From Diplosphaera chodatii (Eukaryota; Chlorophyta; Trebouxiophyceae; Prasiolales; Stichococcaceae): a stretch of DNA of 64,000 nucleotides. A program made the position numbers and the translations under genes. Shown in pieces: positions 43,790 to 55,551 of the stretch (its first letter is position 1; each line of letters opens with the position of its first letter). The stretch spans positions 806,001 to 870,000 of the forward strand of contig JAALGY010000061.1 of assembly GCA_032358165.1 (NCBI GenBank), given 5' to 3'. Below the pieces are notes generated by a model. That model had not been told where the DNA came from, searched no databases, and worked only from the letters and a program-made list of their open reading frames with translations.

Positions 43790-44074
43790 CTGCTTCATGC
43801 CTGCTGCAGCTCGGTAGGATTATCACCAGTGTGTACAGCAGCGGCAGGCTTTGCTTTGATCAGGCGCAATTGGCTTTCAGCTGAGTAAGCAGCCTATCTG
43901 GAGGTGTCAATTAGTCTGTATGCTGTTTACACAACATTCAATAGTGGTCTGTGTAAAGCTCTATCGCAATTGTCAAGTTTGTCCGGATGCTTGGCTGCAT
44001 CATAAATCCACCGGAGCCTGCTGAAGCCATGAATGACGAAAGCCATGGTGTGTTGCTGTCGACAAGCGGCTTCG
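43790..44074. other. 3' UTR region of the DNAJC9-like gene
   Basis: No coding frame. A minus-strand TGTAA at 43927-43931 lies 144 nt behind the stop and is a likely polyadenylation signal. Confidence 0.45.
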
Positions 44075-45859
44075 CTACCTCTTCTTCTGCTTCTTCTTAC
44101 CGGCATACTTCGCCTCCAACCCCGCCATCATCGTGTCGAAAGACGCTGCGCTGCGCTGCCTATGTGTGATGTGAACAGCTGTGTTACACTATTCATTTCA
44201 GGAAATAGACGACCTCAGACCAATCAGCCCATTAGGGATGATGTTTGCAAGAGTGCCAACATGCCTGATCTGTAGCGCCAGGTCTTGCTCTGGGTCTGCG
44301 TCTGCTTTTTGCCGCTTGCGCGGCTTCAACGGATCTTTTGGCCGTGCCTTCAACGCGACAGCCTTGGCCCACGGCTTGTAGGCCTTGTACCTCTTCGCCG
44401 CGCCCTGTGCAGTGTATGTTGTCCACAATATGTAGGCAGACGCAGCATTTGCATGTACTGTCTGCTTCCAGGGCGCATGATTGACTGCTCGAATCAAACT
44501 AGCTGCAATGTCATGGTGCCGCCATATGACGCATACATATTTTTGGGAGCCGCTGCAGCATGAGCAACTGGCACCTCAGCAATGGCTGCCTCGATGGTGT
44601 CCATGAAGCGGTGTGAGTCGCGCTTGGGCTCCGAGCATATCTGCCACTCTAGCACCTGTCCAAGGAAAGCCATCCAATTTATGCACATGCTGGCCGATTC
44701 AGCTCATGCTGAGTTCGTGCAGTACAGAGAGGCTAACATAATCAGCCCATTGCACCCTGCACATGCCCCTGGGTTCGACACACAACACATTTGCTATAAA
44801 GATCATGGGGATCAATCACAACATGTCAAGAAGCAGCAGGAATGCGTTGTGGACCTGGTCCATGTCGCCCTGAAATCGCTCATACAGCTGCAGCAGATCA
44901 GCCCGCTCCTCTTGTGACCCGCGATATGCCTGATGGTACGTCTCAATGTCGTTTTCTGTCACCTGCGTTGATACCAGGCTTGAAACGTGCGTACAACCTT
45001 GTTCGGTGTATCACAACAAGTCGTAGGAAATTGAGTAGCAACAGGCAACTGAAGTTTCGAGCGGCTGCTGAGCATAACACAAGTGCGACACTGCAACACC
45101 CACCTTTGGATACATGGTGCGATAGTACTCGTACAAGTGCTGGAATGCCTCGCCGCTGAGCTGCTCGCTGTCCTCGAGGCTGCCGGTCTCATCGTACAGT
45201 TTTCGTCTGCGTCACCGTCCACACCACTTGCATTACTGCAATACCCTGTGTCCCCATGGCCAGCCTCCATGGTTGTGACGCCAAGCTGTTGGCCTTGCAC
45301 CATCAGGGCTACTGACCTCTCGACGTCACTTAGGACCGCATATACCCGTTGAAGCGCCTGGAAATTTCTGTGGGCTGCCTGCACCAGTGGTATGAATTGT
45401 TGTTCACCGTCACACAATCCACATATTGCGTGCCACGGGACTTTGCAATAGGGACGGACCTCGTCGCCCGGATTCTTATCGGGGTGAAGCTGCAATGCCA
45501 ATGTATGGTAGGCTTTCTTGATTTCAGCCTGCAATACATGACACAGGGGTCTGCAAGCTGGGAACACTAGGTGCATGGTCGCAGCAGAGCGCGGGTGGTG
45601 CAGCATGCCAACGACAGGGCCCCAAATGCACCTGGGTTGCGGTTTTGTCCAGGCCAAGCGTCTGCAGACACCGTTGCATTGCTGAAATTTAGCACAAGCG
45701 AGATGACCTGGCCACTGGTGCGTTGCATGAAAGCAATAGTAGTGTGCAGCATTGGAGTGTACAATTACAATGTGATACACTGCACACCTCGTACAGGCTA
45801 TGCCCCTTCTCGCTGCCGTCCGTTGATGCACTCTTGCGGTTCCCCTTCCTTGACGACAT
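44075..45859 (-). CDS. DNAJC9: DNAJC9-like J-domain protein
   Basis: Exons (minus): 45788-45859, 45672-45707, 45460-45528, 45317-45378, 45104-45206, 44855-44962, 44575-44655, 44261-44404 and 44075-44155, about 251 residues. The J domain has the HPD motif (LALQLHPDKNPGDE), followed by VYAVLSDVERRKLYDETG as in DNAJC9. The middle part (YHQAYRGSQEERADL, FQGDMDQ, FMDTIEAAIAE) and the basic end (MMAGLEAKYAGKKKQKKR) also match. DNAJC9 is a nuclear Hsp70 co-chaperone that also handles histones H3-H4. The second exon and the last intron are the least certain. It diverges from VTE6. Confidence 0.85.
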
Positions 45860-46391
45860 TGCTGGCGCGTGCGTGCGCAGCGCAGGATTGCACAGCACTA
45901 GAGCCGGAGGCGCAGGCGCGATGCAGTGTCACTGTATAAGCTGCAACCTCGCGTGCACTCTTTAGACTCAACTGCGCTGTGAACACCACACCGGCGTCAA
46001 GCCTATGATTGTGTGTTGCATAACTGCTGCATGACTAGGGATGAATCTCGACCGCGGTGGAGCCTAAGCTACTCTACTGCACGCAGATCGATCAGGCATG
46101 CGATAGCACTCCGACAGGCAGCGCTACAGTGTCTGAAAGCTCGTGTAACGGGAGCGCCGTAGACTGTGATCTGTGAACAAGCAAGACACATCATTTGAAT
46201 CGCTCCGAGACTCTTGTAACTGCTGATGTCAGCAAATTCTGATCCAACCATCTTGGTCACTTGTCACTTGCAGCGGTGCAATCAGATCGTGAGCTGTGCA
46301 AATTGTGCCACATTGAGGATCAGTGTCGAGCCCGTCAGCTGAAGCTTAGCCTAGTACAAGAGCAAACGCAGTGAGCGCAGCCTTCAGTCCA
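45860..46391. other. divergent promoter region DNAJC9 / VTE6
   Basis: 532 bp between two start codons pointing apart. No repeat, no convincing TATA element and no coding frame were seen. Confidence 0.4.
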
Positions 46392-47926
46392 ATGCACCCG
46401 CCTGCTTGGCAGCTCAGTGGCCAGCTTGCCCTTGTTAATGGTCTTCCATCCATCAGCGCGTCAGTCAGATGCCCAAAGTGTCTCAGACCTGCACATCGTG
46501 GCCTTGTGCAACGTAGCTCTGGCAGGAAAGTACGCGGCGTGACATGCGCAGGCTTGCAGCACATCTTCAAGGTAGGCACATCGTACTCGCTGCACCATGA
46601 TCGCTACGCTGGTGAATACGAGCATCTGCAGTCTCGAATTGAACCGGACCATCGGAACGCTGCTGGTGCGCTGATAGGACCTGGTAGAGCAGGCGCTGAG
46701 GCCCACACCGGGCCTGGGCCCAGCCCTGCTGGTAAACAGCACGGTGTATTTGCTCGGCATTCGAGTGCTGCTCGCCGGCCTGCTGCCCTCAGCCGTGGCC
46801 CTGTCCTGGGTGCTGGGCACTGTGGTGTATGCGGCGTTTGGGCTGGGCGGCTACGTCCTGGTCTGCCTGTACTTCATCCTGGGCTCTGCGGTGCGCATGC
46901 ATGACCTCGCAGAGTGTGTGCTGCTGTCTCCCACATACGATCAGCCAATGACGGTGAGATGCTACGGCGAGCGATTGCAGGGCCCATGTGTGGGGGTTGC
47001 TGCCCACAGGTCACGAAGGTTAAGCTAGAGCAGAAGCAGCGCGAGGGTATTGCTGAGGCGAGATCAGGGCGCCGCTCTACGGTGAGCGAGCAGTGAGGCA
47101 ACCGATGCGCTTCTCGTACGGCTGTGTGAGCCGGAAGTGGAGGCTTCTTGGATCACCGCAAGATGTGTCGGGTGGCATTTCAGGGCAGTGTATGGGGATC
47201 AGGATTGGCAGGCATCATCTGTGCAGCGGTTGCATTAACGTACGGTGACAGCAGCCATCTGTGGCAGGTACAACCCTGTGCTGCACGGAGTGCCCAATGA
47301 GCTGGCGCTGTGACAAGCAACCTGCGCTGCTTGCAGAGCTCACAAGTGCTTGCAGGTGGCTTTTGTGGCCAGCTTCGTGAGTAAGCTGTCTGACACAGTC
47401 TCCAGTGAGATCGGCAAGGTGCGCCTGGCCGTCTGCTCGGTACAAACCTATATGGTTTAGACTTGTCAAACCACCAACCTGTGGAGATTTATGATGCCTG
47501 CGCTACAGGCCTATGGCAGAACCACTTTCCTGATCACAAATCTATCCAGAGTGCCGCGTGGAACGGAGGGCGCCATCAGCCTGGAGGGAACAGCCGCTGG
47601 GGCCGCAGCTGCGCTTGGGTTCTCGGCAGTCGCCCTTGCTTTGGGCCAGGTGAGTGCCAGCATATCAGGCAACTGACGACTGGCTAGCAGTAGCTACGAG
47701 TGAGATAGGAAAGCAGGTCACGTGCTGACTGTGCCTGAAATTGCCCATGCAGGTAACGCTGCAGGGCGCTTATATCACAACAGCCGCTGCCATTGTGGCA
47801 AATCTGTTCGAAAGCTACCTAGGCGCTGCTTCGCAAGGACGGCTAGAGTGGCTGTCAAATGATGCTGTCAATGCTATACAGATCTCAGTCGCAGCCGCTG
47901 TTGCAGTCGCATTGCAACAACTGTGA
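46392..47926 (+). CDS. VTE6: Phytyl-phosphate kinase VTE6-type (DUF92 membrane protein)
   Basis: Seven exons, all phase 0: 46392-46571, 46693-46890, 47010-47081, 47184-47267, 47356-47418, 47509-47649, 47753-47926, giving 303 residues. The first 60 residues look like a chloroplast transit peptide. Then follow hydrophobic segments (LLGIRVLLAGLLPSAVALSW, FGLGGYVLVCLYFILGSA), the conserved basic loop (VTKVKLEQKQREGIAEARSG) and the DUF92 signature SDTVSSEIGK with PRGTEGAISLEGT. Plant VTE6 makes phytyl diphosphate from phytyl phosphate in the chloroplast envelope, salvaging chlorophyll-derived phytol for tocopherol and phylloquinone. The length is close to the plant enzyme. DUF92 proteins also include archaeal relatives; the plastid role is inferred. 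Confidence 0.88.
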
Positions 47927-48115
47927 TAGTATGCAGCTTTGCGACTGTGTGTGTAGATAGTTACAGTGCTCGAACCCATTTCAGCGAAGGTGTTGGGACA
48001 TTCCAAATGCTGCAGAATGACAAAACCAAGAACGCCGAAGGTGATGCCTCTGCTATCTGAAATACTGTACACCCTAAACTAATAGACGCTTGGTCGGGCC
48101 GAAGGCGCCTGCATA
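47927..48115. other. convergent 3' region VTE6 / MetRS
   Basis: Only 189 bp separate the two stops. A minus-strand TGTAA at 47961-47965 (151 nt behind the MetRS stop) puts the MetRS 3' end close to the VTE6 stop, so the transcripts probably overlap. Confidence 0.45.
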
Positions 48116-51100
48116 CTACTTGATGCTGCCACCTGCGATCGATATGACCGTGCATACGCCCGCTGCCGTGGACAGCGGCACGTCTTGATAACACGCCACC
48201 AGGTCGCTGTTTGTCTTCAGGTCCGGCTGCACTGTCTCGAACACCTGAAGGACGATCCCCAACGAGACCTCACGCAACAAAATCATCGAACACAAGCGTC
48301 TGGACAAGAAATGCGTAGCGTATGTTGCTCGAGGCTCCAGGTGTCAGTTGTGCACCTTCTTTTTGGGGTTCAACACCTCGTCTGGTTCCCCGGGGAAGCC
48401 CTCTGCTGTGACGCGGTCACCCACTGCAGCACCTTCTGGCGGCTGTACAAACTCCACCTGCAGGTGTTGCTGTGCAAAGGCATTGAGCTGCCGACTGATA
48501 CCACGGTGAATACTGCTAATTGACACCCTGTTGCAGTCGGCCAGTCAGCACATTTGATGGCGGCACAGAAGCTCACTTGTGCGCCATCTGCGGAGGAAGC
48601 GCACAGCACCATGGCATGCGATTTGATACCGCGCATGTTGGCAGGCTTCATGTTGGCAACAATCACCACCCTCGCCCCCAGCATCTTGTCCTGCGGACAC
48701 AAACGATGCGCTTGATGCTCCACAGAAGACGATCAGTCGGCGATGACAGGCGCTGCACACAATGCACTCAATGCTGCCTGTTTCGACCGTATGTTTCGTA
48801 CTGAATTCGGGACCTCCTACCTCGGGGATGAACTTGACGAGGCCAGACACCACCTGACGCGGCTCCTCTTCCCCGATGTCCACCTCCTCCACATACAGGC
48901 TGCAGACAGCAGATGGAACCATGACGTGCTGGCGCTTCTGCACATAGCGGAGCCCCAGCTGCGTTTAACCTGCCCCGGCCACAACTTCAGGCGGCACCAA
49001 TGGAAAGGGCGTGGCTGGGCACCTGTCTGCCGCTGGGTGTCGCCAGACTTTGGCGATCTGGCCCACACGAAGGTCCAGCCGCGCGATGTCGACCGGCCTG
49101 TCTGGTGCAGGGGCTGCCTTGCCGCTGCCAGCCTGCTTCTTGGCACCCTTTGCGGCCACCTTGCCATCCTGCAAACAAGTGCGGCGAACTTGGAGCTCGG
49201 TTGCAGCCAACTACCCTTTTGCCAGAGAGCAGTGTCAAGACTGGCTGCCAGATGAACAGCTTCTGTCGCTGACAAACACCTTGCCAGCTGCTTTGCCAGC
49301 CTGCGCTGCCGCGCGTTCTGCCTGGCTGCCGGCGAAGCGCTCGCGCAACGCTGCTATCGTCTCATCGCCGATGTTTGAGAGCAGCGGCTGAGGGTCCCCT
49401 ATCCTGTGCCCTGTGAGCCACCAGACACAATGTCGATGCCTTGCCTGCATGTCGACACCTTGAAGCCTGCACACTCCTCGGAAAGTGACCACACCAAAAA
49501 CCCAGAGGTCAACCAAAACCACAATGCGACGCACCCTCAGGCAAGATGCGGTGCAGGTTGCCTGCCAAGGACAGCAGGCCGCTGGACAGCTGGGCGTCTG
49601 TGGGCGACAGGCCAGCCTGCGACCTGCAGCCGCACAATATCGGGTTCCTCACTGGGACTACCGTGCAAACTCGGACATCCTGCCCTATATGGATGAGGGA
49701 CGCAGAAATGCTGGCACTTAGCAAGCCCTCACTGGATGGCTGTTGCTATGGTGGGGATATATGGCTCCACCATGGCTGCCAGCAGGGTGACAAGCCCCGC
49801 GCAAGCGGCAATGTACACCCCACACAGCTCCCTGTCTGTCTTCACCAGGTTCCAGAGCTCCTGATGCTGCACAGTACAGACAGCAATCGCAATGACTAGG
49901 CATGTGCGGGTAAACATATTGCAGCAGGACGGCAGGTAACAATCCCCTAGGCAGCTGGCCGCCATGACCAGCAACTGCTTCAATTGCGGGTATGGTGTGT
50001 ACACCCTACCTGAAAGAAGGCATTGCCCTCCCTGGAGGCGTCCATGGCCAGCCTGATGCCATCCTTTATCCGACGTGCCTCCAGTGCACTGGTGTATGCC
50101 GCTACAATCGGAGCTACCCGCTGCCCTAATGCTGTCACTGCCTCCTGGCCTGCTTCTGCTGTCGCTGCCGGTATCTGACCGTCATACCTGATGGGAGTCA
50201 CCAATTCAGTCTCGCGTGTAGTCAGCCAATGAGTATCTGACTCTGAAGCAACAACAATGAACTTCAGCACGTTTGCGCACCGTGAGTCAATGAACTTCAG
50301 TACACGGTTCACGAAGTTGCCCAAATTTGCCAGCAGCTCGCTGTTATTTCGTGCCTGTAGACGCCACCAACTACGTTGAGTTTGTCACTGTGCAGATGCA
50401 GACGAGCTCGCTTGCCAACAGCCTGCACATGTCACTGAACATCTGCACGATCTAGTCAGCGATCTAAAATACCTGCAAGTCTGTCCATTTGAAGTCTGTG
50501 TCCTGCTGCTCTGGCCGCGTGGCTAGGAGGTAGTATCGCCACACATCAGCTGGAATGCCCGTGTCCTTGGCATCATGGCCAAACACACCTGTGCGAGAGC
50601 ATGCAGGTGTCCTGGATACGCTGGCAGAGTGAGCGTCACATCAGCAGTCGTTGATGCATTGACCGCTGTCCAGTATCAGTGCATTGGTCGGTGTCACATG
50701 AGTCTCAGCAGGTTCAGCAGGGGCACGAACCTGTGCCGCGCGACTTCGAAAAGAATGTGCCCTCGTAGTTGAGGTACTCGGTCACGCTGATGCTGTGCAT
50801 CAGCGTCCACTTCTGCCCGGTGCCCAGCATCGTTGCCGGGAAGATGACAGTGTGAAATGGCACATTGTCCTTCCCCATGAACTGCACCAGCTCCACATCC
50901 TGCAATGGGGCGACATGCCTGACTGTCACTGCAGATATAAGCTACACAACCTCAGGCGGCTGTGAGCAGGAGTGTGTCGTGTCATCGCTGATTGTAAACG
51001 CACTTACATCGGGGTTCTGCCACCAGGCCTGCCAATCGTCTGTGTAGTTGGCGGTGATGGAGATGTACCCAATGGGCGCATCAAACCACACGTAGAAGAC

Positions 51101-52405
51101 CTTGCCCTCGTAGCCCGCCACAGGCACAGATACGCCCCACTTCAGGTCGCGCGTGATGCAGCGGTGCTTCAGGCCATCCCGCATCCAGGCCTTGGTCACC
51201 TGCAGGTCAGTTCGGCAAACATGTCCCCCATCGCTCGTGTACAGTATGTGCATGATGTCGAACGGCTTTGACCATCAGCAAAGGACGCTGTCATACCTGC
51301 AGGCAGTTGGAGCTCCAGCCTCCCTGGTCAGAAGTACGTGTGATGTAGTCCTGGAGCTGCGGCGTGAGCGCTGGCAGATCCAGGAAGAAGTGCTTCGTTC
51401 TGCATGCCAAGAAGACGCTCTGTATCCTTGCTCCATACCACCTGGTACTCCCCACGCAAGGTGGCAGGTAGGCAGCACGATTCACGCTGCTGGACAGCAT
51501 GCTTCGCGCTACACTCACTTGCGCAGCTCTGGTACTGTCCCAGTGATCTTGCAGCGCGGGTTGATGAGCTCGGTTGGGTTCAACATGTTGGTGCAGTTGT
51601 CACACTGGTCGCCACGGGCGTCCTGTACACCAACAGCCTTTCCAACCGCTGCGCGACCTTGTCATGCACAGTGAACACATGTGAACACTGTGGCACCACC
51701 CTGCTGCTCTGGATCATACGCACCTCATAGCCACACTTCGGGCAGGTGCCGACCACATAGCGGTCTGCCAGGAACTTGTCCAGCCCTATGCTGTACAGCT
51801 GCTCCGTCTCCCGCTCCTCCAGCAGGTTGCGCTCCAGCAGTGTGCGGAAGATTGACTGCGAGATGTCTGTCTGCTGCTGGGTGGGCGTGCGGCCAAACTT
51901 GTCAAAGCTGATGTTGAACCAGCGGTAGATATCGGCATGAATCGCGTGGTACTTGTCGCAAATCTCTTGGCATGTCAGCTTCTCCTCCAGAGCCTGCACA
52001 ACAGGCAAGCATGCTGCCACCTTCCGCCGCCGTGGGACCTGTCGAACGTCATTGCATGCAACATGTGACGGTTGTCACCTTTGTCTCCGTGGCCGTGCCA
52101 TACTCGTCTGTGCCGCATATGTAGATGCAGTTGTAGCCGCGCGAGCGACAGTATCGCGCGTAGACATCAGCGCTGAGCACGCAGCCGATGATGTTGCCCA
52201 GATGTGGCACGTTGTTGACGTACGGCAGTGCACTGGTGATCAGTATGTTGCGTTCTCCTGCCGACACCAAAGAGTGTTGAAGGTGAGCATTCATGGCTGA
52301 GGATGTGCATTTCATGCAGGGTCACAGATCATTGGCACCTGGTTCCGGCTTCTTGGGACGCTGGTGCAAAGGCTCTGCGCCATTGCTCCTTGCGTCAGCA
52401 GCCAT
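48116..52405 (-). CDS. MARS1: Methionyl-tRNA synthetase, cytosolic plant type with C-terminal EMAP-like domain
   Basis: Eighteen GT-AG exons (minus): 52339-52405, 52079-52257, 51724-51993, 51519-51622, 51297-51399, 51008-51199, 50731-50899, 50473-50588, 50281-50354, 50010-50187, 49733-49869, 49535-49623, 49280-49410, 49023-49168, 48821-48899, 48577-48690, 48356-48457, 48116-48244. All phases agree and the total is 792 residues, the usual plant length. The enzyme charges tRNA-Met. The class I site is visible as [14 protein letters not shown] (HIGH-like) and FSKSRG (KMSKS-like, with Phe for Met). Zinc-binding pairs are CPKC and CDNC, then [12 protein letters not shown]. The last 170 residues form the tRNA-binding EMAPII/Arc1p-like domain ([37 protein letters not shown]). 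No targeting peptide is seen. Confidence 0.93.
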
Positions 52406-52645
52406 GATGGTGCAACAAAGTCCACAACGTGCACTGGCCACTGGTATGTATGCCTTCGAATGCGGCCAGTCGCCGGCAAACCTGTGTGTGATGACGTAAC
52501 CGCTACAGTCAAAAATTCTGACTCTCTGATACGGCTGTGTGTGTTCAGCACCTGCCTGCGTCTTGCCACTTCCAGCAGCAGACCTGCAGTGCCTGCGGCC
52601 AGGAAGCCAGCTCGTTCGCGGTGGTCTGCAGGCACGCCGCTGTGA

Positions 52646-53645
52646 CTCGATGCCGAGGACACGCCGGCGGGCATCGGCAGCGGGCCGGGTCCGCAGTTCA
52701 GCGTGGCGGCCTTCCCGCGGAAGGATGCCATCACCCGCCACATGGCAGCCAAGGCCAGCTCGTCCCTGAAGCGCAAGGCTGCGGCCTGTGCAGGTGTGGC
52801 ACCTGGTGTCCATCATGCAGGCCATGGCGATGCAGCGCAGTGCAGTGCTTAGTGTGTGGTATCTGCCAAACAAAACATTGTAGGCTCCATTGCTCAACGA
52901 TGTGCCTCATGCATAGGCACGCCGCTGGCACGGCAGGCAGCAGCAGCAGCGGCTGCAGGCGGCAGGACGCCGGGCACGCCACTCAGCGCTGGCGCCGCAA
53001 CTGGGAGGTGTGCCTTTTGGTGAACAGACGAACTTTCTGCGAAAACTGTCCGACATGTGCTGGGGGCCGCGTTGCTCAGCCGCCGCTCTGTGAAGTCTTC
53101 CTTCGACTGCTGTCAGTTCGACATGGAGCTCACATCGTTGTGGACTGTGATGCAGGCACGGTGGGGCGACCCCGCTCTCGGCAGCCGGCAGGAAACTGGC
53201 CTCGTCGCTGCGCACCGCCGGCCGCACGCCAGGTGGCGCCACGCCCAGCGCCGAGGATGCACAGCTGCGGGCCAGTTATCGTGTGCAGACGCCCAAGGCC
53301 GGCGACAGACGGGGCCAGACGCCGTCGAACCCTGGCAGAGGCAGCAGCACACCGGCAGCAATTGACAGGTACGAGCCTCTGCCCCACCCGCGCCGGGCCT
53401 GTAAGCTCACTTGACGGTTCCGCAGATGACACGAGACCTTGGCTCATCTTGCACGTTGCGCATGGGGTCGGTGTGACCTGTCGGTGTTTCTCAGGGGGGA
53501 GGCGGCCAGGCTGGCCAGGCTGCGCGTGGCAGCGCTGCACAACAAGCAGCGGCTGGCGGAGGGCACAGAAACTTACAGTGGTGTCTTGCTTGACCGCAGC
53601 GATATGCCTCTCAACGCAAGGACTGTGGTTCGCTTGCACACGTAG
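52646..53645 (+). CDS. ESS2/DGCR14-like C-terminal region (partial or decayed)
   Basis: Splice-consistent exons: ?-52793, 52917-53007, 53156-53368, 53495-53645 (stop TAG). The protein is Thr-Pro rich (GRTPGTPLSAG, GGATPLSAAGRKLASSLR, AQLRASYRVQTPKAG) with a Lys/Arg-rich helix (HMAAKASSSLKRKAA). The order and the LRASY word recall the C-terminus of the spliceosome-associated protein ESS2/DGCR14, but identity is weak. An in-frame TGA at 52643-52645 closes the frame upstream and the expected N-terminal half is absent, since MetRS starts 240 bp away on the other strand. It may be a fragment. Confidence 0.4.
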
Positions 53646-53855
53646 TTGTTCAAGCTGGGCACTCGGCGCGGCCGGCGCCTCCTTGAGTTGGCCGCCAGCA
53701 GTGCCTCTGTTGCATCAGCCGAGGGTCGAGTGACACCAAACCCAGCTCAACAGCGCCTGCACTCGTTTGCCAGCTGCGTGACCACTCTGCACGAGGCATC
53801 ACCGGGGCTGCACAGCACCCCTGCACCGCAGGCAGGCAGCACAGCCAGCGGGAAA

Positions 53856-54915
53856 ATGGCGCTGTCAGGCGCATCGCATGCGCACACAGCGGGCGGTAGC
53901 TCTGTTCTGTCGTGCCTCAGCAGGCTGTTGCTGCGGCCAGCATCGGCACACATTGCACGTCGTGCCAGCAGCTCCAGTGCCTTTGACCAATGCCGGGCGC
54001 TGGGGAGTCAGCCGGGCGTCTGCAGCCGCTCTGCGCTCCCGCAACTGGCAGCCACGCCCGCAGACGTCGGCGCCTCCTTGGCGCAGCAGTCAGCTGGTCC
54101 TCAGGATGCTGTTGACCAGCCGGATGCCGCCTACCTGGCACAGCTCAGCGCGGAGCAGCGGGCTGCCGTGACAGCCCCTGTGGACGCCCATGTCAGGTGT
54201 AGCACTTGACCATCACATACGTCAAGTGCTGCTCTGTTAAGCACTCTGAATTACCTTTGATGCAACCAAACATGTGGACCCGCTGCTATCGCTGCTTGCA
54301 AATGAGTGCTAACAAGGTCCAGCTGTCGTGGGATGTAGGGTGGTGGCGGGCCCGTGCAGCGGCAAGACACGGGTGCTGACAGCACGTGCTGCGCACCTCA
54401 CACTTGCTGGCGGCGCCCAGCCCTGGCAGCTGATGTGCATCACCTTCACCAACAAGGTGGGACATCAGCCAAAGTTGTTGATGCACATGCTCACCGGCCT
54501 GCCTCTGCGCCCATGCATGTACGTCTAAAGCTTGGCACACAAGTGGCTGGCTGGGTGCTGGAGTGCAAGCCCTGCTGGCCTTTGAAATGTGTGCAACATG
54601 AGACAGCTGTAGCCAGCACACTCAGCTTCACAATGATCCTGCCGGCACTAACTGCAGGCTGGCGACGAGATAAAAGAGCGCCTGCACCCGTTCAGTGACA
54701 ACAGAGGAACAGTCCTCTGTCATGGTCGGTCGCAGGGCCAGCGCAAAAGCCCTGCTGCCCCTGCCACACAACATATATTGAATCCTGCATATGCCTACCT
54801 GCAAAGACACACGGAGCTGTTACAACGAAATATGGCAAGTTTCAAAGTTTCCGCCATGCCCATGCATGGGGAGGGGCCCATTTGGGCCAGTTGGCACAGG
54901 AGGCTCTGTATGTGA
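53856..54915 (+). pseudogene. N-terminal fragment of a UvrD/PcrA-type helicase
   Basis: Exons 53856-54196, 54339-54456 and 54658-54915. The first ATG opens an organelle-type presequence (LSRLLLRPASAHIARRASS). Then come the Q motif (YLAQLSAEQRAAVTAP), Walker A (VVAGPCSGKTRVLTARA) and motif Ia (ITFTNK with AGDEIKERL). After that the frame runs 75 residues without any helicase motif and stops. Motifs II-VI (the DEFQD box and the rest) were not found before the next gene, so about two thirds of an SF1 helicase are missing. Cys in the Walker A loop is unusual but tolerated. The region 54916-55551 shows nothing recognisable. Confidence 0.6.
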
Positions 54916-55551
54916 CATGCATATACCTCCTAACGGCATGGCATCCCAGTGCAACAACAAGAAGGACCCTGCACGTGACAAAGGCAAGCCTCTGCATGAG
55001 GATGATCCGCCGGCAGTGAGCACACGCCTTGGCAACCAACATGTGTACACTCATTCGCAACGGTGCTGAACGAAAGGATGCCACAACTTGGGTGCATGTT
55101 GCATCGAACATGCAGATGTCTCATGTATTCCCACGAAATGCAAGCTCCTTGACTATTCCACCTTCCTTGTCACAAATGTTCAACATTGACCTACCTCGAG
55201 GGCCAGGTCAAGCGTGACCCGGGCACCGTAATCGCTCACTTCCGTAGAGTGCCGCTGCACAGGCAGCATTCACAAGTTCATCTGCACAGCGCATGCATCC
55301 CTGTGTCATTGCAGCCAACAGCGATTGACGACAAGTTGATTGTGGGCGTGATCGCCGTGCTTTGCAGAGGGTACAACACTGCTGTCTGTGAACACAACCT
55401 CCAAGCACCCGGTGCGTTCCAGCTCGCGCCGTCATGCCATACGGCTCTCGCGTTTCCGGATATCAGAAGGTGCACTGTGTATTCAGCAACGTCAACCCCA
55501 ATGCCCGGCAGTCTGTTGCGGCAAGCGCGCGGCGGCAGCAGAGCGCGGACC

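Noticed and set aside
44155..44265. GC-AG intron in the DNAJC9-like gene
   Set aside because: A canonical GT donor (exon end 44261) and an acceptor giving exon start 44155 keep the frame equally well.
52404..52490. Start of the ESS2-like gene at an ATG overlapping the MetRS start codon
   Set aside because: It would place two start codons on opposite strands over the same bases, and the short frame shows no similarity.
52643..52645. Selenocysteine or readthrough at the TGA before the ESS2-like frame
   Set aside because: No selenoprotein family resemblance and no stem downstream; a missed splice site or gene decay is simpler.
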